From Gnetum montanum (taxonomy: Eukaryota; Streptophyta; Gnetopsida; Gnetales; Gnetaceae), in the NCBI GenBank assembly GCA_015680685.1, contig MNCI01005975.1, positions 152,515 to 216,514 of the forward strand: a DNA stretch of 64,000 bases, read 5' to 3'. Within the stretch, counting starts at the first letter, position 1; the number at the start of each line of letters is the position of its first letter. The position numbers and the translations under genes were made by a program. Of the stretch, positions 1-11,224 are shown piece by piece. Below the pieces are notes generated by a model, which saw nothing but the letters and a program-made list of their open reading frames with translations, was not told where the DNA came from and did not search any database.

Positions 1-990
1 TTAGATCCGCATCAACATTTACAAGCCTTCTACGATGCCTGCACATGGAACAACATTGATAATGGTTGGCAAAAACTCAAGCTCTTCCCTATGACACTTG
101 TTGACCAAGCAAAAGTATGGTATAGATCATTAAAACCAAATTCAATATGACGTTGGTCAACAATGGTAGAACTTTTTAACAAATGATATCAAACCTACGC
201 TAGAGTGTTAGCCTTGAGGAAACAAATCCAAGAGTGGAAACAAGAACAACATGAATCCTTGGACATGGCCTTAGAAAGATATTACGCACTATTAAACAAC
301 TATCCAAGCCATGGGTTTTCTAAGGAAAGGCTAATGTACCATATTATTGATGGGCTTTGTGATGCAATAAGAGAAACCCTAGGGATGTATGCCCAAGGTC
401 AACTATATGAACTATGAACCCATCATTTTTCCATCCTTCTACATTGCCACCAACTATTCCTAAGGTGCCTGCACCACAGCAACAACCCATGAACATTACT
501 TGTGCTACTACTTCCAATAGTAGTGGGAGACCTCAACAACATCAAAGGTGTCCCTTCTTTAGAAATGATCCTAAGAAGGGAAAACAGAATTCTGAGGCCA
601 CTACATCCTCCAACTCAGCACAATTCCCACACTGTGGTGCACCCTTATCTTCAATCATCATGCCTCATCAGGGCCACCAACTCACACTCCAACAACAATA
701 TGACCCAATGAACACAGCCATGGAAGGCATCATCCCAATCCTTGCACACCATCTAACAGTCCCAAATATCATAGTCGGTTAACTTATTATCTAGAACTAC
801 ATCGTATAAATTGCCCCACTATGCTTATTATAATCAAGTGTGTGAAACCCAATGGGGTAAATATGGCCAAGTTCCAATATTTCCAACATGCAAGGATCCC
901 CATCATCATTTATTAATCCTTATCGTCCTCAACCATTTAGCTTTGAGGGATATCCCCCATTCTAATAGTAAGCAGGATTAATAAATACTT
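1..990 (+). pseudogene. gag: gag (C-terminal two thirds) of element A, Ty3/gypsy, degraded
   Basis: Gag forms the retrotransposon particle. From base 1 the first frame reads a Retrotrans_gag-type domain (KLKLFPMTL, VWYRSLKPN, RRWSTMVELFN-like, then GFSKERLMYHIIDGLCD and TLGMYAQGQL) and is broken by two TGA codons where Arg is expected (near 148 and 184). After base 417 the frame moves to a Pro/Gln-rich tail (414-782) holding QQHQRCPFFRNDPKKGK, which aligns in order with the gag tail of element G. A Tyr/Pro-rich end (NPYRPQPFSFEGYPPF) closes with tandem stops at about 963. Most of the region between the gag domain and the tail, including the zinc knuckle seen in B, C, D and G, is absent. The start lies outside the window. 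No protease or RT follows, so A looks like a gag-only derivative. Family call is firm; exact ends are approximate. Confidence 0.8.
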
Positions 991-2861
991 GTCATTTTCT
1001 TTAATTTTACAACTTTTTGTTTTCCAGGTTTTCATTTTTCAATTTCTTGTTTTATCTTTTTGTCTCTTTACATTTTTACAAGTAATCTCATCTACAAATA
1101 AAACACTCATGTGGCTCATTGGTTGAGGTGTGTTCTATGTTATTGAGTCTTGAGTGATCAATTATTGGGACAGTGAGCCCATTACACCCACTCATCCACT
1201 CTACAAATAAGAGGTTCCGTTCGAGGGTACAGTGAGATTCTTGAAAAACTTAAAACTTAAAATTGCTTTTGTGTTCTTTGTACCTAGAATGAAGAAGGAT
1301 GGACCAAGAGGAAATGATTAGGGTGTGACATCAAGGGGACTTGCAGATTCTCCTTGGTGACATCTATGGGAGTTATCATGCAACGTGGTTGTACTAAGAT
1401 CCTTGTAGATCTAACAAAAATGGGAGTAAGATTAATAAAAAAGGGCACTCAAAAATCCAATGTTGTTCTAGGGGGGTCCCACTGGAAAGACATGCATCCA
1501 TGCCTTAAGTTTGGCAACTTCTTTGGATTCAACAATCGAAAAAAAAGAGAGAAAAAGAAAAGAAAAAAAATAAAAAGAAAAGTGCCACAAAACAAAAATC
1601 ACTCCTCCCTTGAATGAAACACCAAGTGATCGTACGCTTTGTTGTTATGGTACTCTCATAGTTGCTCATCATGGGATGAAATGATGCGATGTCATTGATT
1701 AGAGGAATGGACTTGGTCCTGATCTTGGAACGATGGGTTAATGACACATTAATCATGCTTTACACGTAGGATTCAGTGTGCCCTGGGTCAGTTACCTCAT
1801 GTCCCAATCTCTACGATCCCTTTCTATAGTTCATCTCATCTCACTATTTGTGTAATTGTAGCTCATGTCATGTGTAACATAGAATTGTTAACTCATTTTG
1901 GTGATATTTACATGTGTGTGTTTTATGAAATCACTACGGATTACATTTAACCCTTCTAGTGCCCACGAACACTTTAAGGGTGGTTACACAAGGGCATTAT
2001 AGGTTGAAACCTACTGTGGGGAGGACCCACTTGTGTAATCTTCACTTATGACCCATCTTCCACACACCATTTATTATCCTTAGCATATTACTAATGATTT
2101 TCCTTCCCTTATTACTATCCCTCCGATTCAATATTCCTATGAACCATCACATAGCCTTTTTCTCTACCATCCATGGTCCTTATTGATAAATTCCACACCA
2201 TCATAATTTTTGTGCCTTTAGAACTAGTCGAATTACCCTGGGATCCTTTAACAATCGTCCATATGACCTTAGTTTACATGTTTAATTTCAAAAAGAAAAT
2301 ATTATTAAAAAATCGGTACATTCTCTAAGTGCCCTAACTTTGAGGAAAATATATATACGTGACCCTCCTATGCTAATCATGCTAATCAATATCATTTGCA
2401 ACTATTCACGTAGGGGAAGTTTTTCAAATTCCTCTCTACGACTCACGATTGTGCATCCCTTGCTTTCATATACATAACTCGCTCGCTGGTATTCTGATTC
2501 TCATTCTGTTTGAACCTACTTGAACTTGGAGTGTTCAATTTAGTCATGGGGGAGGGGCACATGCTGAATAGGACATATTTTTTTTGAAATTCATCATCAC
2601 TCAAAGGACATCTTTAAGGGCAATTAGATGTAAAATTACGAATAAAATGTGTCAAAAAAAATTTCATCCCCTTAGCTATACCAAAAAATTAAATTTGGAA
2701 ACCACCTAAGCAAAGAGGACTCAACATTATAATCTTTCGGGGACATGTTCTTCCAATAATTAACATCACACGAAAATAAAGTAAATCTATTAAGGCATGT
2801 AGTAAGGTATAACCTAACTTTGGTAACAACCTTACTAATGTTTGGCCCCGTGTGATTGTAG
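991..2861 (+). other. Noncoding region between gag and the 3' ORF of element A
   Basis: No gene is visible. The region begins with a T-rich stretch of repeated TTTTACA-like words, then carries short blocks that recur in the same order after integrase in B and C and after protease in G: GGGTGTGACATCAAGGGGAC near 1320 and GGGGAGGACCCACTTG near 2020. A polypurine-like GTCATGGGGGAGGGG lies near 2543. A TATATATA box at 2350-2357 sits about 500 bp upstream of the third ORF. The open frame near 1354-1617 is low-complexity purine sequence, not a gene. Confidence 0.6.
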
Positions 2862-3628
2862 ATGGTCCCAAAACGTGAACAAAAGGAAGGTCCTGCTCAA
2901 GGTGGAAGCAAACGACCTAGGAGAGGTAAAAGACAAGTCCCTATAAGATAACATGCAGACTAGGAGGAATAATCATTTAGTATTCATCAAGAGGACCCTC
3001 CTGCTATACAATCAAGGCAGGTGAAAGGAGGAGCTGTAGCAGCATCTGAACAGGGACAATATCTCATGCTGACCTAGGATTGTGTTCAGAACATCCATGA
3101 AAGGTCCATATTCATTATAGTGACCATGGAATTAAACTTTGGACCTTTCAAAGAATTTTCTCAGGAGGCCGTTAGGGATCACCTCAAAGGATCCCCATTA
3201 TGGCCTACCCTCTCTGAAAGCGGTGCTTGGTACTTAGGGGAAACGTACCAATTTTGGCATAATAAAGAAGAAGGCATCATGGTTAAAAATTATGCTGTGA
3301 TTGTGAATTCTCTATTCAAGCCATTTCAGAAGTATTAAACCTTCTGAATACAGGGCCAAAGGTTGCTTAGAACCAACTGGACACTTTTAGAATTGAGCAA
3401 CTTAATAAAATATTGACAAAGAATAAAAGGGTGGTAGAAGAAAAAGAGAAGGCTGACTAGGGTGCCTCTATGGCACAAGTGCAAACTTATGCACATGCCA
3501 AGGCACTCAAGGCCTTACAAGAGGAGAAACTCTAGGCCATACTTCGACACCATCAAATTCCAAGACTTGAAGCGCAAGAAAAGGAAAAGACACCCATGGA
3601 GGAGCCACCGCCACCAAGAACTACATGA
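2862..3628 (+). pseudogene. Third (3') ORF of element A, internally deleted
   Basis: This is the extra ORF that follows pol in this family. It starts at an ATG directly after GATTGTAG, a splice-acceptor-like context shared with D and nearly with C. A basic N-terminus (MVPKREQKEG, RPRRGKRQ) is followed by the segment PLWPTLSESGAWYLGETYQF, which matches D (PLWPILSNSNKWLGKTYQF) and, loosely, C. Three or more in-frame stops are present before 3120; the frame then stays open to 3338. Next comes a short part of the coiled coil (TFRIEQL, KRVVEEKEK, AHAKALKALQEE) and the conserved end EEPPPPRTT. The central domain and most of the coiled coil seen in C and E are deleted. The biochemical function is unknown. 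Confidence 0.7.
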
Positions 3629-3810
3629 GTTCCATCCAATTTGTTAATCATAGGATTTTCTTTGTGTTGTGTCTCAATTTTGTTCTGACTCCACATTGTG
3701 GCATGAATCCATTCTATTCAGTCAATAATCCCATACCTATCCATTGTGTAATCAATAGCTCTTGTTCTTACTTTAACTCGAGGATGAGTTTTCATTCAGT
3801 CATGGGGATA

Positions 3811-4624
3811 TGATGAGTCATGAATTTGCTGGCTGTGATATCATAGCCCTGTTGTTGCAATGGCCATGATATCACATCTTGCCTCAATTTCTATAAATAA
3901 GAGGCAACTTTCCCAGTTTTAGACACTTAGATTTAGACCCTTAGCTAGACTCTTGCAGTTTTATCATCCCAAAGTTAGAATATTTCCCGGTGTATGCCCA
4001 CAGTGTGGTGATTGTAATTGTACGACATCCTTTATTTGAGTGTGACATACTTGGACACGCACATGACCGATAATAAAGATCGAGATTACTTCATCATTGT
4101 AGCATTCACTTAGTTTAATTAATTATTTAATTGTTATTTACTACTTTCCTAGTTAATCTCTTCTCACCCTTAAACTCATGTTAAAATGCAGAATGAGTAC
4201 GACTTGATTACGAGCATTTAAGTGTGACTACTTGGTAACCCAGTAGCATACCTAGGATCTGCACTTGGTAATCCTAGTAGTAGTCATGCACAAAGTCCAA
4301 GATGTGTACGGATAATCAAGGAATGGATGCTTGTCGCACTTAGGCTAGCTTAGATTCTCTCTCACCCTTCTCTCTTAGCTTAGTTAATATTATCTTCCAT
4401 TGCCTTCAAGAGTAGCATTAGATTAGAAAACACATCATACACCTCACTTTGGACTAAACCATACGTGACAAAGCTAATACCAGTCCAGGTGAGAAGATAG
4501 TGAAATGCGACCTAAGGCTAACTATCTAGATGCCACAACTAGTTCGTCTGCAGAGTTTGACCAGATCGCGCATGTAACGCTCGTATTCGTATGGTTGAGT
4601 GTAGGGGTACCTCATCACTCATCA
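3811..4624 (+). mobile_element. 3' LTR of element A (U3 type with GATATC)
   Basis: 814 bp bounded by TGATGAGT and ACTCATCA, an 8-bp perfect terminal inverted repeat. It directly follows CAGTCATGGGGATA, the polypurine-like 3' priming site. U3 holds two GATATC words, a TATA box (TATAAATA, 3892-3899) and then the R/U5 block shared by every LTR here, including AATAAA at 4072-4077 and repeated TTGGTAAYCC-AGTAG boxes at about 4230-4290. No PBS follows, which fits a 3' LTR. Confidence 0.9.
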
Positions 4625-4920
4625 ACAACCAAATGAGATCCAACTCACATAAGCATACTAGAGACACAGATAGGCCAAAAAAATTTTGATCATAGAGTTG
4701 CATACACAATCTTGTACTCACAAACTTGTGCTATCCTACCATTCTCCTCAACTCTCATCATCTCAGAACATGAAAAAATGTATAATATTTATGGGAAATA
4801 AAAGACAAGAAACCTAGGAACCTTTCCTCAATTTTAACTTGAAGATTCTCAATTTTTCTACCCTTCTTCTTTTCTTTTTCAATTTTTTCCACTTTGGAAC
4901 TACCAACTCAAAATTTTCCT
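4625..4920. other. Flank of element A, no gene seen
   Basis: AT-rich sequence after the LTR with no coding or structural signal that I can recognise. The 5' LTR of A is outside the window, so its target duplication cannot be checked. Confidence 0.4.
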
Positions 4921-4929
4921 CAATTGTAC

Positions 4930-5215
4930 AGGTCATCTCTAGGTTTGCAAAGACATCTTTCTATAAATCCTAGAATTCAAGAAAGACATCTCTAGCTTTT
5001 AAAATATGTCTTTACTACATGGGAGACATCTCTCTTTTGGTAGAGACCTCACCAAAGATGTCTTTGGTCTGTAAGAAATGTCTCACCTAAGATGTCTTAA
5101 TTCTAGAAGAGACATCTTCACTTCCTACCAAATGTCTCCTACACTCACTAGACATCCCTTGTGTAGACTTAGCTCTTAGTCAAGATGTCTCTTAGACCTT
5201 CGAGACATCTTTCTA
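4930..5215. repeat. Cluster of AGACATCT / AGATGTCT words
   Basis: Roughly a dozen copies of the octamer AGACATCT or its reverse complement AGATGTCT (with one-base variants such as AATGTCTC) occur within 290 bp, spaced irregularly at about 15-40 bp and on both strands. No repeat unit longer than the word is clear. Confidence 0.6.
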
Positions 5216-5239
5216 GCATTCAAAACTTGCAAAAATAGT

Positions 5240-5950
5240 CTATAGGGAAAGAAAAATGAGATCAAAAGAGGTGTCCCTACACCAATTACTAGGGATTCTA
5301 TAGTCATAGTTGGATTTACTACCATCACTTGCAGTAGTTGAGACTTTTACCTTTATTCTCATCTCAAGTAAGAGAAAGGTTTGTAGTGTTATATGGATCT
5401 CTAATAAGACTCTAGCATCACATATCATTACTTTATCTAGTGAACATTTACTTTGATTCTAGATTTAGTACAAAAATTATATAATATATTAAACATAAAT
5501 GATTGTCCTTTAACCTAAGAAGAGATCAAAGCCACATCTTATGCAAAAAGTAGTATGTTAACTTATGTTCTAAATAAATTTAGAGCTTTGTAAATAAATT
5601 TTAAATTGATTGTTCAAATTCATCAATGAAGATACTAAACAAAGTGGGAAAAGTAGATATCCCTATTTAATATTGAGTTTCTCAATTGAATTATTTGCAT
5701 CCTAACATAATCTACTATGAACTTAGCAACTGTGAGTACAAAGTTGTGCAAGCTAACCAATTGGCCAATGACCTATGCTCATTTTGAAAGATAATATTAT
5801 TGAAGATGAACACTATGCTTTCTTACATTTTCTCATATTTTAGCATATCAAATATAAGTAGTACATCATACTTGATAGTCTAATTGATTTGTTCTAAAAT
5901 TCGTAAAAAACCACTTAAAATCTTTATTGATAACATTTAAAAACCCCTAA
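5240..5950 (-). pseudogene. Possible LINE reverse transcriptase remnant
   Basis: On the minus strand at 5612-5660 one frame reads TFPTLFSIFIDEFEQS, which resembles the region after the palm motif of non-LTR (LINE) reverse transcriptases, where a P-T-L-F ... IDEL/IDEF pattern is common. Upstream minus-strand sequence has only short scattered open stretches that might belong to the same domain, and stops are frequent. No catalytic YADD motif is visible. It could be a chance match; the region is otherwise noncoding. Confidence 0.3.
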
Positions 5951-6639
5951 CATGGACACTTTCACAATCACATATGAATGAACTTAACACGATTTTAATT
6001 TTAATTTCATATTTTTTTATTTTTATATGAAAATTAATCTACACTTATTTCTTACTAGTTACAAATAACCATGAATATATAAATAATTTGTAATCTTTAC
6101 ATTTGATGGTATTATTAGTGTATAAAAAATAATACGCAAATAAGAAAGTGATGGATGATCCTTGTTCGTGAGATGTTGGTGAAATCTATGTTGCACACTC
6201 TATTATCTTGGTTCCTTAAAATATAATTGATAGATCTTCTTATTTTTCTTTAAATTATATTGATTTGAACCATTGAAGATGCCGAGATTAATTTATGTAG
6301 AGTACACAAACATATTAAAAGTGTTGATTTATTGCATTTTTCAAGGTCATTTCACCTCCATGACCCTCCATTGGAAGATGATCTTCTATTGGAAAAAAAA
6401 ATCTAAGAGAAAACTTTTAACAAATGTAATGAGAGATACTATGATTAATTTCTTCTTTCTATAGATGTTTTACAACTAGTTTAGCTAAATGTTGATGATA
6501 TATATCTATTATATGATAAGAGAATTTTTTTAATTGATAAAATCCTATAATTGATTTACTAAGAATTATTTTTCATGTTGGGAAAAATCAAAACTAGTGT
6601 TAAATAATTTTTAGCATGGAAGTTGTTTAGTCTTAAATG

Positions 6640-7050
6640 TTTTATTGGCACTTGCCTCAAACATTATAATAATTTACATGAAAAGTCTATCATTTATTGG
6701 TTGAACCATTACATATCTATAATTCCCTTGAAAATGTTTATCCATTGGCACTATGATAGTACTTTTTTATTTTCCATGACAAAATTTGATGTTATTGGTA
6801 GAGCCGTTACATATCCATAATAATTCCCATGAAAATGTTTTACCCTTTGGCATTATGACAATAATTATTTATTTTTTGTGATAAAGTTTAGCCAACTTTT
6901 AATGGGCCTATCAACCAAAATAATAACCTTCATGAAAAAATTCATCTCATGATCCAAAGTTTAAAAATTCTTATTATGACAACAATTATTATTATTTTTT
7001 TTTGTGACAAAGTCCAACCAACTAGTAGTTGGTATCTTAGCCAAAATTAC
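6640..7050. repeat. Degenerate tandem repeat of about 105 bp
   Basis: About four diverged units share the order: CATGAAAATGTTT, then TTGGCATTATGA, then a T-rich run with TTTTTGTGACAAAGT, then ACCATTACATATC or an equivalent. Examples are at about 6730, 6830 and 6925. The array is AT-rich and noncoding. 5950-6640 and 7050-7386 hold nothing recognisable. Confidence 0.5.
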
Positions 7051-7386
7051 AAATCTTGTGTGTAAACCAAGCTTTTAGCCTACTCAAAGTAGTATATGAT
7101 AATTAATGAATAGCTTTTTAGTATAGTTTTTATGCATCCTTGGTTAATATTCATGTTAGCTTTGATGTCAAAACACATTTTATGCAAAAGTAAAAATCCA
7201 ACAAGGTGTTGAGCTTTGACTTTTCAATGATACATTTTTACAAGTTCTTTACACTATAGAGGATTAAGCATAATTACTATTAAAAGCCATTTAAATCAAT
7301 GTTTGAGACTAAATCTATTATTTTAACTAGAAATGCTAAATTGATATACTAGTCCATCAAAGTTAATTTGGATGACTTTTTCTTTT

Positions 7387-8306
7387 TGATGGGTTGCAGT
7401 TGGCTATGTTGATGAGGCCTTGTCAATGCAGCCCTGTCAATGTGGCCTCATCGATGCAACCCTGTCAATGCATCGTTTGCTACATTGACGCAACCTCGTT
7501 GACACTAGGTCCATTTTTTGCTATAAATACATGCTCATCAGCTACATTTATGTCATTAGATTCATAGTAGTACTAGAGCTCTTGTAGTTTGTCTATTTAA
7601 AAGTTAGAATATTTTTCTCAAGTGCCTGTAGCAAGAGTCATTAAATGTATAAATCTTTATTCAAGAATTGTTGTACCTGAGCATGACAGTGTGTACGACA
7701 ATAAAGATGAGCTTCTTAATAAACCTTACAACATTCTGGATAGTTTACATATTTATTCATGCATTTAATGTTTTCAATTTATTTATTCAATGTTTTCTAG
7801 TAATTAAGCTAATGAGGTGATTAAGTGAGATAATCTAGATAGATTAATTACATAAGTACGACCACTTCAAGCATAACACACATTTGCTTGGTAATCCTAG
7901 TAACATTATTGCTTAGTGCACCCAGTAGTGTACCACTTGGTGACCTAGTAGTGGATATGTGGGTTCAAGACATGTACGGAAAGTGGGACCAGATGCTTAA
8001 GTTAGGGCTGGTTAGAGATCAGTTAGTTAGTTAAATCAAATTAGTTGTTAACTACTTTATCTCTCTTTTCAAGCACCAAATAATCTAAAACATAAAATGA
8101 TAAAATTCATATGTCTTAATTACACTTAACCATACCCTTGCACTTCACAAGTATAATTGAGAGGACAATGAATAATCTTAGGGCAAGATTCACTTCCTAG
8201 AAGATTAGTTTACTGGAAACTATAAAGTCCATGGAATTTGATCGAATCATGTGTCAACACATTATGATTCATATGATTAGGCATAGGGATACCTTGTCAC
8301 TCATCA
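7387..8306 (+). mobile_element. 5' LTR of element B (U3 type with 14-bp GCC/CAT repeats)
   Basis: 920 bp from TGATGGG to ACTCATCA. U3 carries about five 14-bp units of the form ATGNRGCCYYRTCR (about 7411-7480). TATAAATA lies at 7522-7529 and AATAAA at 7700-7705, followed by the shared U5 repeats CTTGGTAATCCTAGTAAC, with variants, at about 7880-7960. Confidence 0.9.
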
Positions 8307-8307
8307 T

Positions 8308-8325
8308 TAGCATCATTTCCAAGGA
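8308..8325 (+). promoter_or_regulatory. Primer binding site of element B, tRNA-Asp type (decayed)
   Basis: TAGCATCATTTCCAAGGA starts two bases after the LTR end. It differs from the plant tRNA-Asp complement (TGGCGCCGTTGCCGGGGA) almost only by C/T and G/A transitions, as expected for a methylated old copy. The better-kept sites in C and G support the reading. Confidence 0.7.
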
Positions 8326-8457
8326 TTTTTTTTGTTGAAACGTATGCTATCTAGGTTTAGTAAACATTATTAATCTCATTGGATAAACCCAAGGTCAACA
8401 TCACTCTCAAATGACATATAATTACAAAAGAACACTAATTATTTTATTTGTTGCAAA

Positions 8458-10970
8458 ATGTCTTCTTCTCATACGCATGAAGATGTTAAATCAATGATCC
8501 CATAGGAGTGCAAGGTCATATATACTCATCCTAATGAGCATGTATTGGACTTCACCTTCATTCTACATCAGTATGAACAATTGTGATGGTGTGATATGGA
8601 GGGCAACATTGTCTTGCCCCTCGATTGATATGTGCCTAGGATGTTGTTTCAAACCCTTAAGAAGTTAGGCATCTTGAATATTCAAGAGGAATATGTTGTG
8701 AATGGTTATGACACTTGGGACTACTATCTCACTAAAACATAATGCAAGTGAGATTGACACCAAGAAAAGCATCACGAGTCTACAAAGAGAAAATACTTCA
8801 CTAATCCCTTGTTCTTGCTAATCCAAGATGATAATGTGGGTACTCCCCTTGAGGGTTCCCAACATAAAGATTCTCCACCCTTTGTTATTGGTGATGAGGG
8901 TGTGGCCCTAAACCTATGATCTACTATTCATAAACCACATTCAGGAAAAAGTGATGGTCAAGGTAGGAACTCGGGCAAACATCATGATGGTAAGAAATCT
9001 AAGGATGGTGGTCATAATGAGTGAATAGGTGATGGTGGACACTATGATGGTGGTGGTAGTCCACCTTCCTCTTCATCCTCTTCATTCAATTTCAAAAATT
9101 CCTTTTCATCTATTGGTTCTCATAAAAGCTTCCATAGAAATAATTGTGATGAAGGTGATTAATGAGACAACAATAACAACAAAATCTACCAAGAACATCG
9201 GGATAAAAAAAATCATCATCAACATCATTGACATAATAATGGTGATGATGAGCCTTTTTTGGCTACTTGAAGCATGCTTAACATTGCAGAGGCAATAAAG
9301 GTTCCAATTAGGCATGTGAAAGATAGTTAGATCAAGCACTTAGACATGAACAATATGTCAAGATTTGAGAGGGGGGGGGATACAAATTTGATCCATAGAA
9401 CCATCTACAAGATTTCCATAATGCTTGCATCTTACAGAACATTGAAAATGATTAGCAAAAACTTAAGCTATTCCCCAAGACACTCATCAAGGAAGCTAAA
9501 AGTTGGTACTAGTCCTTGGAGCCGAAATCCATTCATTGATGGAGTACCATACTTGAGCTATTTAATGACAAATACCAAACATACTCTAAAGTGTCCAACC
9601 TAAGAAGAAAAATCCAAGGCTAGAAATGAAGAACACATGAACCCTTGGATACTTCCATTGCTAGATATTATTCTCTCTTACACCAATGCCCTAGCCATGA
9701 ATATTCTTAAAGTTAACAACTCCGCCAAATCATAGATGGGCCTAAAGTAGAAACTAGAAGAACTCTTAGGGTGTATGCCCAAGGGAGATTGTCTAAACTG
9801 AGAGCTCATCAAATACAAAGGTTGACTAAGTAGGTAGCAAAAGAAGGTGAGTTGGAAAAAGGGAAAGTGCTAAAGAGTATAATAGGGACACTTCCATTAG
9901 GAAAAGGGAGGTATGATTTTGTAATGAGGAGGATTCACCACTCGATGAAGTGATGAACAAGAAAACCTTGCCCATACAAAAATCCATCTCTGATATTTTG
10001 GCAAAGGTTGATAAATTATGGGACTCTTTGGATGAAAAATTTAAAGTTGCTATGAAGATTGCTAAAGAATCCAAAGAACAAAATAGTGATCGTGAATATA
10101 GGAGATGAAAAGAAGCCAAATATGCCTACCAAAGAGGTAGAGGTAAGGTTGTTGTAGTAGAGGAAGTTGTGAAAACCAACTCGGATGATGATACTAGTTG
10201 TGACATTTGTCAATACGAACATCTAAAGGGATGTTGTCCTATAGTGTCACACTTACAAGAGTCTAGGGTGTACACACTAAATCCCTGACTAACAAGGAGG
10301 TAAGCACCTAGATGATTACCCTATCCTCAAGGAAATTCGAGGTAGTTCCACTAGCATCAACAAGTTTATTATCCAAGTGGAGCTCCACCATAATCATATA
10401 AGAAATACCAATAGTGGCACCAATCACAATCATGGGAAATGCCACCACCAAGGTAGTAGTACCCCTATATGTAACCAGATCCATATGGGTACTATGTTTA
10501 GCAACCTATTTCTCCAAGAAGTTTTATAAGCCATGCCTCATCTCAACATCACTATTACACACCCGAGTACCATCAAACACATTCACCATTTACTTGAAGA
10601 GAGAACCCATATCCATACCACCCTCCTTATATGCTTGCAGACATCCCTCCACCTTCAACCCAGTTACCTCTTACTCTATTCATGTAAGGATAAATTCCTC
10701 CATAGCTGCAACAATGAAATGCTATGAAGGTTGTACACTCACAACTAACTTTCCTGATGAGTGGGTTAGATAATCAATCCAGGAAACAACCCTTTTCTTG
10801 ACCTAATAATCCTCCCAAACCCTCACAACATAATGCGACTGGTTGCCCTACATCCCTAACACCCTCATCCTTTATATCAAACACCTTTGAGTGCCCTTAA
10901 AAAAAATGCTATCTCGAATCTACATTGTGATGTTAACTCATGTTGTTTCTAATTAAATCACGGTTTACAA
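8458..10970 (+). pseudogene. gag: gag of element B
   Basis: The frame opens at an ATG (MSSSHTHEDV) about 150 bp after the PBS. An N-terminal extension shared with C and G reads YTHPNEHVLDFTFILHQ. It is followed by a Gly/Ser/His-rich linker (about 9000-9200) and then the Retrotrans_gag domain (DMNNMSRFERGG near 9340, a degraded LFNDKYQT near 9560, VYAQGRL near 9775). A zinc-knuckle-like motif, CDICQYEHLKGCC, is encoded at 10199-10237 and is the only copy here that keeps both early Cys with no stop between. A Pro/Gln-rich tail runs to about 10970. Many stops and several frameshifts are present. At about 10970 the sequence jumps to what lies after protease in C, so the protease has been lost. 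Confidence 0.8.
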
Positions 10971-11224
10971 TCTTCCCATGAAAGCATGAATGAACTTGAC
11001 CAAGTTTATTATTAACTCTCTAATGATGAAGATGATGATACCTATTGGAGAGAGTTAGAAATCCCTAATAACTTCAAGTAGGAGCCACTAGATTTGAAGA
11101 ATCTACTAACTAGCATGGAGTTTGCATTCTTAAATAATGGTAAGCTAGTCATAATCAATGTCAAACTTGCTTCTAAAAAGAAGAAAAGATGTTAAAGGTG
11201 GTTAAAAAATAGCCAACAACCTTT

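Noticed and set aside
5950-6640. AT-rich interval searched for MITE ends
   Set aside because: No terminal inverted repeats or target duplications could be found by eye.
9029-9339. Overlapping open frames on both strands
   Set aside because: Low-complexity GGTGATGATGG and ATCATCA sequence in the gag linker; shadows of gag.
10414-10773. 119-codon open frame
   Set aside because: Out-of-frame reading of the Pro/Tyr/His-rich gag tail of element B; no domain of its own.
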